Assembly (NCBI RefSeq): GCF_031877795.1
Contig: NC_133954.1
Span: 6,787,256 to 6,851,255, forward strand
DNA: 64,000 bases
Direction: 5' to 3'
Source of the DNA: Strix aluco
Taxonomy: Eukaryota > Chordata > Aves > Strigiformes > Strigidae
Part shown: piece after piece, positions 1 to 34,011 of the stretch
How positions within the stretch are numbered: the stretch's first letter is position 1
How the letters are laid out: each line of letters begins with the position of its first letter
Translations under genes and position numbers: made by a program
The notes under the pieces: model-generated
Told to the model about the DNA's origin: nothing
Database searches by the model: none
Seen by the model: the letters and a program-made list of their open reading frames with translations, nothing else

Positions 1-74
1 CCTCTTGACTTCACGTTGGGTTCACGTTGTGCGTTCGACTGCAGGCTGAGGCACTTCGGTGTCTCTTAAAAGAA

Positions 75-242
75 ATGGCATCTGGAAAACGAGCTCGTTT
101 TCCTTTTGTGGATTTGGATAAAGGAGATGATACCAGTGTGTATGATTTCAATCCGCAAGAAAACACAATTGCTGGACTTCGGGACACAAAGGGAAAAATG
201 CTTTTGCAGTCTTTGAGTCTGAAGAAAACTGAAGAAAGCTGA
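75..242 (+). other. Unidentified short ORF at the left edge
   Basis: A 55-codon frame opens at an ATG in fair context (G at -3, G at +4), encodes MASGKRARFPFVDLDKG and onward, and stops at 240-242. The frame is open further upstream to about 27 and is preceded by an acceptor-like tgcgttcgactgcag ending at 44. It does not resemble an ankyrin repeat, and TANC2 residues before VDHLDKNG should read differently, so I do not assign it to TANC2. It may be a chance ORF, a lineage-specific exon or a fragment of a processed pseudogene. I do not recognise the protein. Confidence 0.3.
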
Positions 243-474
243 AAAAATAATGGTAACTTACCCAAAGCAAACACTTGTGGCCGTGGATGCCTAAGCCTGG
301 GGCAGAGTTGCTTTGGGAATGGTTGTTTTCTGGTCGTGGAAGGGATAGTTTACCAGAAAAATGCACATATTGCACACGTGGCATTATTTTGAAACCAGGG
401 CTGGAAACTCTGAAGAAACTAAAGACGTTTTGCCCATGATTTGGCTTAATTATATTTTATCATCTCTTCTCAAG

Positions 475-24101
<23,627 letters not shown>

Positions 24102-24975
24102 AAGACGCTTGTTGGAGTAAGACCCTCATGTTTTCAGCACACACTTCCAAGCTTGATTTCCATGCATATTATTATTATTATTTTTATTTCTCTTTGGTAG
24201 CTACATGACCAAGTTTCTCCGGTACTTTGTGTGGTGGTCAGACAGCCATGCACGTGCTCCAGCCCTTTCGTTCCCCAGCTGACCGTGAAGCCAACATCAG
24301 CCGAGCCAGTATCGTTTGCCCAATTCCAGCTAAGTTCCCAACCAGGATATCTTAGTACGTGGTGCGGGGTGGTCCAGAAATAGCCCCTACGCAGCGGGAG
24401 GTAACCAGCTCTTTTTCAAGAGACGATCGCATTCGATTTAAATTGGTTTCTTTTGTCTCGATGAGCTCTTAGACAATTCTGATGAGAATTCCGAGCGGGA
24501 GCAGAGCAGGGATCACAGGAGCCTCTCCCAAGGCTGCATCCGCAGGTCCCTGTGCCAGAGGGGTTGTTTGGCTCTTTGCTCCGAGGAGCAAATGACCCAC
24601 AGAGAGCAAGGGCACGATGTGTTTTAGTACCCAGTAGCTATGCACAATAACCATCCTGTTTCATCTGGTTTATAGCGTTTTAATCCAAATGGGATTCCTT
24701 CGTTATTTAATTACATCATCGGCCAGAAGGGGTGGGGATCACGCGATGCTTTGCTGCTTTGCAGGCTACCTGCCGGCTGCCCCAACACCGATTTGCTCTG
24801 GGGCATTTTACAAGCATTGGGAGATTAAAGTTGGCCCTTCGTATGCGTTTTAATCAGCCAAGGGAATTGGCCAGAAAGCTCTTGCGCCTGAACTGGGATA
24901 CGACAACTTCTTCTTCACACGTTAGCAGGTGACTGCACCTCACACACAACACCACGTTTTCACCGGGGGTGTTGG

Positions 24976-25183
24976 GGGTTTCGTTTGGTGGAGTTTTTAC
25001 TTGCAAGGAAAAAAAAAATCTGATTTAGAAAGTGGTATTCAAGGAGGAAAATTGCAAATTTTAATTATTTTCTTTTTTTGGGTTTCATTTGGTGGAGTTT
25101 TTACTTGCAAGGAAAAAAAAATCTGATTTAGAAAGTGGTATTCAAGGAGGAAAATTGCAAATTTTAATTATTTTCTTTTTTTC
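24976..25183 (+). repeat. 104-bp tandem duplication in the TANC2 3' UTR
   Basis: Unit 1 at 24976-25079 and unit 2 at 25080-25183, each starting gggtttc and containing gtggagtttttacttgcaag, an A run (10 versus 9) and ggaaaattgcaaattttaat. The copies differ by one substitution near the start and the A-run length, so the duplication is young. Confidence 0.95.
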
Positions 25184-28100
25184 TTTTTGTCATGATGAGG
25201 ATACATAGCGTGGCACAATGGTTCCCGAGGCAGGAGGGGTCCTTCAGCAAACCCAGCCCTGCAGCATCCCTTCCCTTCAGCTCGCTCCCGCCCGGGGAGC
25301 CGGTGGCGTAGCGAGGGCTGCGCTAGATCCATCCCCAAAGTCTTGGAAAGCGATTGCCATGTTCCGTGCTTGTAAATGGTGGAGATCGTGTTTTGCTTTT
25401 TAAGGAGCTGTAGTTAAAAGAGAGATATTTATAATTTATTTATACGATATATTTCAGGACATTTTTTGGTTTGGGTTTTTTCTATTTTATTTTTTTTTTA
25501 AATCAAATGCAAATTGCATCAAGACAGTGTGGAAAGCAGGGGACGGTTCCAAAATCCTTTTTATAGGATTTTCAGTAATTTTTCAATTACTCTCTGAAAT
25601 TTTGGGGGGGGGGGAGGAGGGGAGGAACTTTCTTTACAGATTCATTTATTACTGGTGGGTTTGTAATCTGCCTTTTCAGTTACTGAGGGCAAAGGGTGGG
25701 ATGAACCAGGGGGGAGAGCGATAACCCTGTAGCTTGTTTTAAAGCAAAATAGTGCCTGTGCCCATGCTGAGCCTCTCTCATATCAACTCTTCAGAGCGAT
25801 TTCAGTGCTGAGCAGGAGGAGCGATTCCTTTCGGTGTTTCCAAAGGGCTACGCGAACAGATTTACAAGACTTCTTGAACCAAATCGTGGGGTCCAACCTC
25901 CGCCGGTGTAAATGAGCATATCCCCAGCGCAACATCAGTGCAGCTACATCCATTTACACCAGCTAAGGACTTGGTCCAAAACTCTTAAGCAAACCCTGGC
26001 TTTGATGGGGCTTTTTCGGTTTTTTTTCTGTGTGTCGATCAGCACATCTCGTTGCTATTTCATTGCCTCAGAGCAAACTGGGACGTGCACACCTTGGGAT
26101 GATGGGGGCTTGTGTCTCATAGACACATCGAGAGCGTTCGGGGCGGGGATTCCTCCGTGGGGTTTGGAGATTTTTGTGCTCTTCTGGGCTCTTTGGTCTC
26201 TGTCCAAGCCAGTATTTGGATTGAGGTTGGCGTTTTCTTCCTCAAGGTGCAACCCAGTGCTGATACTTTGCTTTATTACAGGGCTCTGTAAAGCGGGGAG
26301 CGGACTGGGGGACCCCTCGGTAGGGCGGGCTCCCCGCAGCCGCAGGGACACTCAGTTCCATGCACTATTTCTCTCCTTGTGAAGGGGGTGTGATGGTTTT
26401 TTTTCTTCCTCTTTTTTTCTGAAGCACTGTGTTCTGCTTTGTAAGGAACAACCGATCTTCTGCTCCGCGTTCAGTGCCCCTGTAGCTAGGACACGCGTAT
26501 CCCTGGGTCTGGACTAACACCAGTCGCTTTGCTGAATGACTCCCATCCTCCAGCTTTCTGACTGAGTGAGTGGCTTCCTACCTTTAGTTGCTTCTTTGAA
26601 AGGAAAGAGTAACCAAATTCAGCCCCGTCCCTGTTTTATACGGCTGCGGCCGTGAGCCAGTTCGCTGAGATGCAAACGGGACAGTCCGAGAGCAGCGATG
26701 CGAGAACTGCCCGCGCTTCGCTTTCGCTATTCACTGCCTTGTGCTCCCCGTATGTCCTTCCAAAACGTCCCCTCACAGCACTTCTGTGTATAACTTTTGG
26801 GTTTATGAAGATGTTTTAAGGGAAAAAGAAAACAGCTCACACTTTCAACACAAACACCAAGCTGAAAGAAGGCTTAAATACTGCAGCGTGCAGGTTTTTT
26901 CACAATACCACGTGTTACATTTTTCACAGGATTCTTGCACTAATGGTTTTCCATCTGTTCTCTCTGTAAATGGGTGCACTTTACTGTTTGAATTTGTTAC
27001 TATGATAAATACTGGATATTTAAGCGTGAGTAGTGTCTTCATTAGAAAATAGCAAAACAGCTCTTGTCTCTTAGTGTATTTTTCAAAAAAAAAAAAAAGA
27101 AAAGAAACGAAGCAATGAATCATAACATTTATAGCACAAGAACTGACTCTTGTATATAAGCATCAACAGATTGAGTAATTTTTAAATACAAAATTATTTG
27201 CAGTGGTTTTAAAGCACTTCCCCGGCAATTCTCTTAGGGACAGCTGAGGCAGGATGGCTGCTGTAGGCCCCGGGTGGGTAAGGAGCACACCTCTCCCTGG
27301 AAAAGCCGTTCTTTACACAGTCCCTCATGTCCTCAAGGTCACGATTTGGGTTTGGCGTGGTTGAAGAGCGGAGGTCGTTCCGTGTTGTGCTGACGTGCGT
27401 GGTCCTGCTGTGAAGCGCGCTGCTGTGCGCATGGCTCAGATCTCGCCTGAGTGTCCCCTCACCCTCTCAGCTCACACCTAGAGCTGACGAGCCCTGGCCG
27501 CGTTGCGGGAGCCAGCTCAGAGTTTCAGACACGGTGCTGTCTTGTCCGTCTGTGCTACGTATTTAATTACTTTTTGAGTAATTAAGATGCGGGATGATGC
27601 TGCCAGCCGGCGCCTCCGTCCCTTCCCCGGCTGCAGTGGTGGCAAGCCCCCATCTTGCGAGCGAGTCCGATTTAGGTGCACCAAGTAAACCAGGTTCTAG
27701 ATGACACTGAAACCTCCGGGTTTGGTTCTTGGGGTGCGCTGGGTGGGCGATGCTGAAGCTGAGACCCATATGCAGCTGCCCTTCCCACCAGGGGTGTCTC
27801 GTCCTCTGCCTGCAGCCGCTCCAAGAGCGGGGTGTGCTGCCCCAAAGCTGAAATCTTCTCTCCCAGCTGCAGGTGTGGGCGTCTGCCACGTCCCTCCATG
27901 GGGATTCACCGGCTTTTACGTTGTCCCCCAGGCTGGGAGGGTGCTCCAGTCCCAGGGGAGGGGACACCCTCCTGGTGGGGGGCTCTGCCTGGGTCCCCAC
28001 CAGCCAGGCTGGGAATAGCATTGGAGGGCCTTGAAAATAGTCTTTCGTGGGCATTGGAAGTGCTTAGGAAAGGGAGGGGTTTACAGAGAGATCCCTTGGG

Positions 28101-29831
28101 ATCTGGCTCCAGAGGTGCCACACAGCCTGAGCTGCCTCCTCTGCGTCGCTGCTTGGGAGGGCACAGGCTGGCCGGCTCCCGACGAACCGAGGCGTGCGTC
28201 TGTCCATCTGTCTGTCCCTCTGCCGCCTGGCAGGTGGGTCCGTCCGAGCACTGAACTTTTTGGGTTTTTTTTTTCTTTAACCTGGCTGTAAAGAAAACTG
28301 CTTGGCTAGTGTGAACATTTGTGTGTGCGTATGACAAATACCTAAGCCATACTTGGATTAGGTCCGGAACCAGGGTGGCTACTAAATTCAGAGCGATTCA
28401 GTCCCCTTGTACAAAGGTTGCTGTATATTCAGGGTTACCCAGAAGAAGTCTAGCTAAAACCGAAGTGCCAGCTCTGCCTTATCTAGAGAAAAGCAAGCCG
28501 GCGTGCCTGCTAGTCCTCCGCCTTCCTTGCAAAGGTGGGTCCACGGTGAGCTGTCGCGAGCTCTTTGGTGGTTGTACTTTGCTTTAGTCTTGGGAATTCA
28601 AGATAACTCTTCTACCGGGATTAATGGTGTTTGACCAAGGGCTTAGGGGAAGAGCTGTTGTACCTGCTGGGACCTCTGCGGATAAATGCCTTCACCTCTT
28701 GCTGATTGCTCTACGCGAAGTCTGGTGGGGTGTGTGTTGGACACAAAGCACAATGGTTGAAAGTTAATCTGCGTTTTTTTCAGATTTGTGTGAATAATTG
28801 CTGGATTTTCATTCAATCAAACTCTTTTTTCTAATATAAAACCACTAAGGGCTCAATTCTTTAGCAAGATGCGTTCATGTCCAACTCCTGACTATACAGC
28901 TGGATCTCACCGCAACAGTTACAGACCTACCCGAGAGAAAACGCAGCTAGCGCGACCGTCACCGGGAAAGCCAACGGACACCAAGCCCATCCGCCGAATC
29001 CTTTCCTCCTGCTCATTTTCTAGCTGTCACGGTACTGGGGAGTCAGCAGCCGGGTCCCGTCCGACGGGATCGCATCCTCTAGTCGTGAAAACAGGGCTGC
29101 TTTGCCAAAAGACTTTGTCCCTTCCAGGTGACGCTGTCCGGGGACGGCGGTGGGGGCTGCGGGTCGTCTCCTCCGGCGGGTCGGGGTCGTGCTGGGTGGG
29201 TGGGAAAGCCTCATGCCCAGGGAACTGGGTCACTTCGCCGTGGGTCTGCCTCGCTGTGCACTGATAAGCCAGACACTGAGAGCAGCACTGTGTGCTACGT
29301 AAAGTCCGTTTTGTTGCTACACTGATAACCCAGAGACTCGTGTGGACTCTGCCAGTACTGCCGGTGTCATCCCTGTCCAGCCTTTTCTTTCCCATAGTGT
29401 TGCATTCAGCGTTTCGTCTCCCTTCTGTCTTCACATCCGAGAGGATCTGATTTGGTACAAACACGTACAGTACACACACCTTGTGCTTTGTACAATTCCC
29501 TGGTTGCCATCCTCCGAGACACTTGCTGGGAAGATCTTTAAGACACTTAAATTTTCCTTTAGCTTTTCTATAATTCTGATGTAAAGGACTTTCTCTCTGT
29601 ACAGTATATTATTCAATGCATGTTCTGTTCTCTCTACTGATATATTGAACACCACACAGTTGTGATATTGTGCAGTGGGAAGAGCAACCCCTGCCGACAG
29701 CGGAGGCCTTCGCCTCTCATGTATAAGGAAAGAAAACATATTTTTTCCTTTGCTGTATTTGCTTGAGCAGAGTTTTCTTGTCTGTACATGTGAGCTGTGA
29801 GATAGATGTGAAAAGTTCAAAAGAATGCATT

Positions 29832-29844
29832 CCCCCCCCCCCCC
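29832..29844 (+). repeat. Poly-C run
   Basis: Thirteen consecutive C within the TANC2 3' UTR. Confidence 0.85.
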
Positions 29845-30134
29845 AATGTATACAGATTGTAATCTGTACAATGAAAACTGTATGTATGAAAAAATGTACT
29901 TATTTATAAATGGTTAACACTTGGACAGGGCGTCTGGCCTGGTGTTTTTCCCACGCTGTGGTGAGCGAAGAAGCGTGCCCTGGCTTCTCGGTGTGGAAAT
30001 AACCTGGGGATGTCAGGACGGCGCGAGGGTCACGTCTGGCTGTCACTGTGTGGGGATGGGGACGGGCACCTGGCGCCACTGGGAGCAGGAGGGGTCAGAG
30101 GCAGCGGTGCTGCTGCCGTTAGCAAAGGGGCATT

Positions 30135-30140
30135 AATAAA
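30135..30140 (+). terminator. Polyadenylation signal AATAAA, probable end of TANC2
   Basis: Canonical hexamer, followed within about 40 bases by a T/G-containing stretch. It is the only plus-strand AATAAA I found between the TANC2 stop and the CYB561 3' end. Confidence 0.55.
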
Positions 30141-30754
30141 ATAGGGGACGGAGCTGCATCAGAGAGTTCTCTGGATTAAATTGTGGAAGGCACAGCACGG
30201 CATTGTGGACGCTGGAGCCCTGCAGCTCCCAAGAACCCGAGTGTCTGCTGGCTTCATCCCTGCCCAAACCCAGGGCTGGGTTTCGCGGCTGAATGCCCCT
30301 CGCCAGGCCGGGCTGGATGCGCAGCGCCGGGAGGACACGGCGCATCGGGGTTGTAGTGAGCAAATAACCCCGGCTTGGGCTCGTGCCTTTGCCAGGGGCT
30401 GCGTTTGCTTTGCAGCGCTGGGAACCAGGAGCTTTACCCTCGGCAGAGGAGACGAGCCTGCATCTCGGGGCTGCACCTCCTCATGGCAGGGGGTATCCCC
30501 CACTTCCCTGGGCACATCCAGTGCATGGCCAGACCCTGGAGATGTCCCCAGGGGGTCCCTCGCGCAGCCCCCGCTGAGCTCTGCGGCACCGGGTGCACGG
30601 CACAGGGCCCAGGTAGGACAATCCCATCCCAAATACCCACCCTGCCCTCCCCAGCCCCTCGGGCAGCTCCTCTCCTGACTGCTCACGGCATGTGGGAGCT
30701 CAGGGGTACCCGAAACGATGAGCTGGGGGAGCAGAGACGGGAGGAGGACAGGGT

Positions 30755-31382
30755 TAGCTGCAAACATTTATTAGGTCGGGAGCATCCACTGAGCAGACAA
30801 CATCGCGAGAGAGGGGAAAACATTTTGGACGTGAAAACACTGAACCTGCACAGACCCCGGGTCGCTCCGAGCCCCCGGGGAGCCCTTTGGGGGGGAGCAG
30901 CCCCCACAGGTGACCGCGCTGGAGGGCGATGGGCTGCCAGCAAGTGGGGAATCTCGGTGACAGCAAACGTCCCCTCTGCCCATCGGCACTGAGAACAGGC
31001 TTTGGGCTTCGGCCACTCGCAGCGGGGAAATCTGGGCTCCTGTCCCCGGGTCCCCAGAGCAGGGCAGAGCCAAGGGACCCCCCGTCCTTCGTGCCCCAGT
31101 GCCGCTGCCAGCCCCTGCCCCTGCCTGTGGCACCACCATCCCCACAGGGCTGGGGTGGGCTCGGGGGGGGTCACCGGGGGCTGCGCAGGGCAGAGCTGAG
31201 GAAGATTAAGGCCAAGCAAGGCTGAACCCAACGGGCAGCGTAACACCAACAAGCGTGTCCTTCCCCAGCTGTCCTCGTCACCCTGAGCTGGGCAGAGCCC
31301 CAAGACACTGGGGACGGGGTACACAGGAACATCCCACAGACACCACGAGGAGCCCGTGCCAGGGACCGGGGAGCTGGGGACA
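30755..31382 (-). other. CYB561: CYB561 3' untranslated region
   Basis: GC-rich stretch between the stop codon and the minus-strand AATAAA at 30772-30767. ORFs on both strands here are GC-driven and not coding. Confidence 0.65.
30767..30772 (-). terminator. Polyadenylation signal AATAAA for CYB561
   Basis: TTTATT on the plus strand (AATAAA on minus) within caaacatttattaggtc. It is the first canonical signal after the CYB561 stop. Confidence 0.7.
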
Positions 31383-31581
31383 TCACTGGCTGCCGCCACC
31401 GGGGCTCTCGCCCTCCGTCAGGGTCTTGAAGTCCATGGAGAGGGCCAGCTCCTCGGCCAGCGGCGGGCGCTTCCAGTCATCCCGCGTCAACACGTAGCCC
31501 ACCACCAGCCCGAAGGCCACCAGCAGCACCCCCAGGGTGTTGGCCAGGACACCCTCGGAGACAAAGTGGCTGTAGGAGTCC
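31383..31581 (-). CDS. CYB561: CYB561 last coding exon
   Basis: 199 nt from the acceptor ccctctcag to the stop at 31385-31383; residues 188-253. It carries helix 6 ([20 protein letters not shown]) and the cytosolic tail. Confidence 0.96.
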
Positions 31582-33163
31582 CTGAGAGGGCGGAGGGGGA
31601 TGCTCAAGCCTCGGAGTGTGAGTGGCCTGTCCCTACCCTGGTTGGGACCCCCTCCTCACCCTCATCCTCTGGGCACACACCCTGGGAAAGGTCCCTTTCC
31701 CCTGAACCAGAGCAAGAGGGGAGCACCCGGGTGCTGGTTGCTTTGGAGAGGGACACTTGGTGACAGCAAACTGGGGGCACAGTCCTATAGCAGGGCTATA
31801 GGCAGCGCAGCACCTCCTCTGCCAGGTGTGCTCCCCCAGCCAGAGGGAGGTGGCTCCCAGGGTGCCCCATAGCCATGTCCCCACAGTGCTGGGGCTGGGG
31901 GGGACCCTGATGTGCAGCTGGGGCCATCGCCGTGTCCTCCAGCCACAAGGGCAGAGGCCCCATGGACATGAACATCCTGGGGGTTTCTGAAAACACCTGG
32001 ATATTACATCCCCATGCCCAAAGAAACCGGTTGCAGGATCTGGCCCTTGTTAAACATCATCTGGGAAGTGACTCAGCAGCTGCAGAACTAGCGGCCTCGG
32101 GGGGGGGGGGGCGGGGGGGGGCGGGAGATTTAATAGCCACGGAGCCATGGCCTGAGCAGGAGCCAGACTCTGCCCCATGGGGCTGGAGCAGCCCTTTGCT
32201 GGGGGTCAGGGGGATCTGGGGGGCTATGATCCCCCCTGCTCGGTCACCCACCTGATGTTGAAGAGGAGCATCTCGGTGATGCCCAGCAAGCAGACGGCAA
32301 TGGAGAGGGCAAAGAGGGCTAGGCCGAAGAAGACATGCTGGGGTTTGTACCGGCCACGCAGTGAGAAAGAGGCGCCGGGGAGCAGGAAGAAACCGCAGCC
32401 CAGGAGCCACTGCGGGGACACGGGGATGTTACGGGGTCCCTTCCCCTCCCCGGGGGCCCAGGGGCTCCCCAGCCCTCACCTGCAGGAGGTAGAGCACGAA
32501 GGCGGCCATCCCGCACCAGCTGTGCAGGCTGTACATATCGGGGATGCCCTTGGTCTGGTGGAACTCAAAAACGGCGACGATGCCTGCGGAGAGGAGCCCG
32601 TTACCGCCGGGGCCGGATCCAGCCCCCCCGCCCGTCCCGGCCCCGGCACTCACCGACCAGGGCGATGACCAGCGCCAGGCCGTGGAGCAGCGCGTGCAGC
32701 GCCTTGGTGGAGCGCTTGGCTTCGTGCCTGAAGACCCGGTAGACCAGGAGAGCTGCCGGAGAGAGAGGGCAACTGAGCATCCATGGGGGACCCCCACCTC
32801 CCCGGCACCCCGCATCGCCCAGGGGTGCTGCACACAGGTGGGGGGGAGGTCCTGGAGTATCTTCCTGGCCTCATTTGTCCCCATTTTGTCCCCTTCACTC
32901 CCTGCCCAGCTGCAGCTCTGGGGGCTTTGAAGGCTGCAGCTTGTCCTGCGGTCGGGCTCACCGTCACCTTGGAGGAAAACCATGCCCAGCACCATGCAGA
33001 GGGGGTGGACGTTGAACTGGAGGGGGCTGTGCCAGGCCACGCCGCCCCGGTAGCGGCCCAGCCAGGCGCCCGTGGTGACCAGCAGCGTCAGGCCCAGCAG
33101 TTGTGACACGACCACGTACGCCGAGAGCCCGGCGGGGCTGGCGGGTGACGGAGCCCCGTCCAT
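31383..33163 (-). CDS. CYB561: Cytochrome b561 (transmembrane ascorbate-dependent oxidoreductase)
   Basis: A di-heme membrane protein of chromaffin and other secretory vesicles that passes electrons from cytosolic ascorbate to intravesicular monodehydroascorbate, sustaining dopamine beta-hydroxylase and peptide-amidating enzymes. Coding exons in transcript order: 33163-32962, 32752-32654, 32583-32480, 32409-32252, 31581-31383. All introns are GT-AG, the phases close and the total is 253 residues (human about 251). The four heme-ligand histidines are at H53 (NVHPLC), H87 (ALHALL), H121 (YSLHSWC) and H160 (PQHVFF), with the family spacing 34/34/39. Six membrane helices are apparent. The C-terminus [14 protein letters not shown] is the characteristic vesicle-b561 tail and separates it from the duodenal and lysosomal paralogues. 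The ATG at 33163 has G at -3 and +4. Confidence 0.97.
32100..32125 (+). repeat. G-rich run in a CYB561 intron
   Basis: Two G runs (about 12 and 9 long) and a GGG separated by single C bases. On the transcribed sense (minus) strand it is C-rich; the plus strand can form a G-quadruplex. It lies in the last CYB561 intron. Confidence 0.85.
32252..32409 (-). CDS. CYB561: CYB561 fourth coding exon
   Basis: 158 nt, residues 136-187 ([20 protein letters not shown] onward). It contains H160 in KPQHVFFG and helix 5, and ends with the split Arg codon (cag|gtgggt). Confidence 0.95.
32480..32583 (-). CDS. CYB561: CYB561 third coding exon
   Basis: 104 nt, residues 101-135: helix 3 end, the loop [13 protein letters not shown], then H121 in SLHSWCG, the substrate-side motif of the family, and helix 4. 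Confidence 0.95.
32654..32752 (-). CDS. CYB561: CYB561 second coding exon
   Basis: 99 nt, residues 68-100 with split Ala and Gly codons at its ends. It carries the [17 protein letters not shown] segment (ascorbate-side basic loop) and heme ligand H87. Confidence 0.95.
32962..33163 (-). CDS. CYB561: CYB561 first coding exon
   Basis: The exon begins at 33169 after the acceptor ccccacag; the ATG is at 33163. Residues 1-67: a short cytosolic N-terminus, helix 1 ([20 protein letters not shown]), loop, and H53 in helix 2. Donor gacg|gtgagc at 32962/32961. A weaker donor 6 bases upstream (caag|gtgacg) would drop two residues in frame. Confidence 0.95.
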
Positions 33164-33300
33164 GCCGGCCTGTGGGGACAGAGAGGGGCGGGGGGGTGCA
33201 GCGAAGCCACAGGTGGCCCCACGTGGCAGCGGGGGTCGCGGCCAGCCCGGCTGCGGGGTCCCACTGCGACCAGTGACCGGTGCCGCTGCTCCGCCCTCAC

Positions 33301-33420
33301 CTGCCACGGAGCCGGACGCTTCCTGGTGCTGCCGGGGCCACTGCGTCACCCGCACCCGGAGGTGGCTCCCAGCCGCCACGACACACCCGGCCCTGCGCTC
33401 CTGTCCCTGCACGTCCTGCC
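33301..33420 (-). other. CYB561: Candidate CYB561 5' untranslated exon
   Basis: On the minus strand a consensus donor (gtggcag|gtgagg) lies at 33301/33300, giving a 131-bp intron to the acceptor at 33171-33170. The sequence upstream is GC- and CpG-rich, as expected of a CYB561 promoter. The 5' limit is a guess; no TATA box is seen. Confidence 0.4.
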
Positions 33421-33989
33421 CCAGCCCTGCAGCCACACCATCCCTCCATCCTTGCCCCTCCATCCCCATCCCTCCTGCTCCATCCCCATGCCATGTCCCA
33501 CCCTCACCCCCTCCCCAGCTCACCCACCCCCAGAGCCCCACAACAACCCCCCCAAATCCTGCTGGAGGAAGGCAGCGCAGAGACAAATAAAGCTGCTTGG
33601 GACCCCCCATGACAAAAACAATGGCCTTTGGGGACACGGGGCTGAGCGAATCCCCGTGCTGAGGAGGGACGGACTCACTGCAGCCACACCGAAGAGCTGC
33701 CCCATGGCCCCCGCGACCCACCTGCACCCGCGTTGCGCTTCTTGCTGGCTTATCCCCCGATGCTCCCCACTGGCCCGGGGGTCAGAGCCACCTCCACCGG
33801 CACAGCCAATTCTCCTGGCCAGCAAGTCCCAGCCCCAGGGGCCAACGTCCCACCTCTGCCCCGGCCCCACTGCGGCCGCCTCTGGGGAGGAGCGCCCGGC
33901 CGGCTGCGGCAGGCAGACCCACGGTGCTGCCAGGGCTGGGGGGAGCACGGCGGGGAGGGGGGAGAAATGCATTAAGACCACGCACACAC

Positions 33990-34011
33990 TTTATTCCCAG
34001 CCACCTTTATT
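33990..34011 (-). terminator. Pair of orphan minus-strand polyadenylation hexamers
   Basis: TTTATT at 33990-33995 and at 34006-34011 on the plus strand (AATAAA on minus). No minus-strand coding exon to the right that would use them was recognised, so their role is unknown. Confidence 0.3.

Larger units (their letters stand above)
24102..30155 (+). other. TANC2: TANC2 3' untranslated region
   Basis: About 6 kb from the TAA to the first canonical AATAAA I could find on the plus strand (30135). AU-rich patches occur at about 25420-25460 and 29890-29915, and a Pumilio-type TGTATATA at 27151-27158. The block about 29450-29925 looks like a conserved UTR end (I recall a similar end in mammals). A tandem duplication lies at 24976-25183. 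The GC-rich part at 27600-29300 has ORFs in many frames but no recognisable protein. The extent is inferred from the poly(A) signal and not from a transcript. Confidence 0.65.

Noticed and set aside
30683-31399. 238-codon minus-strand ORF next to CYB561
   Set aside because: It falls in the CYB561 3' UTR in a different frame from the real last exon and is driven by GC content.
32429-33727. 432-codon minus-strand ORF
   Set aside because: It runs through CYB561 introns. Only parts overlap true exons, and the flanking GC-rich sequence keeps the frame open.
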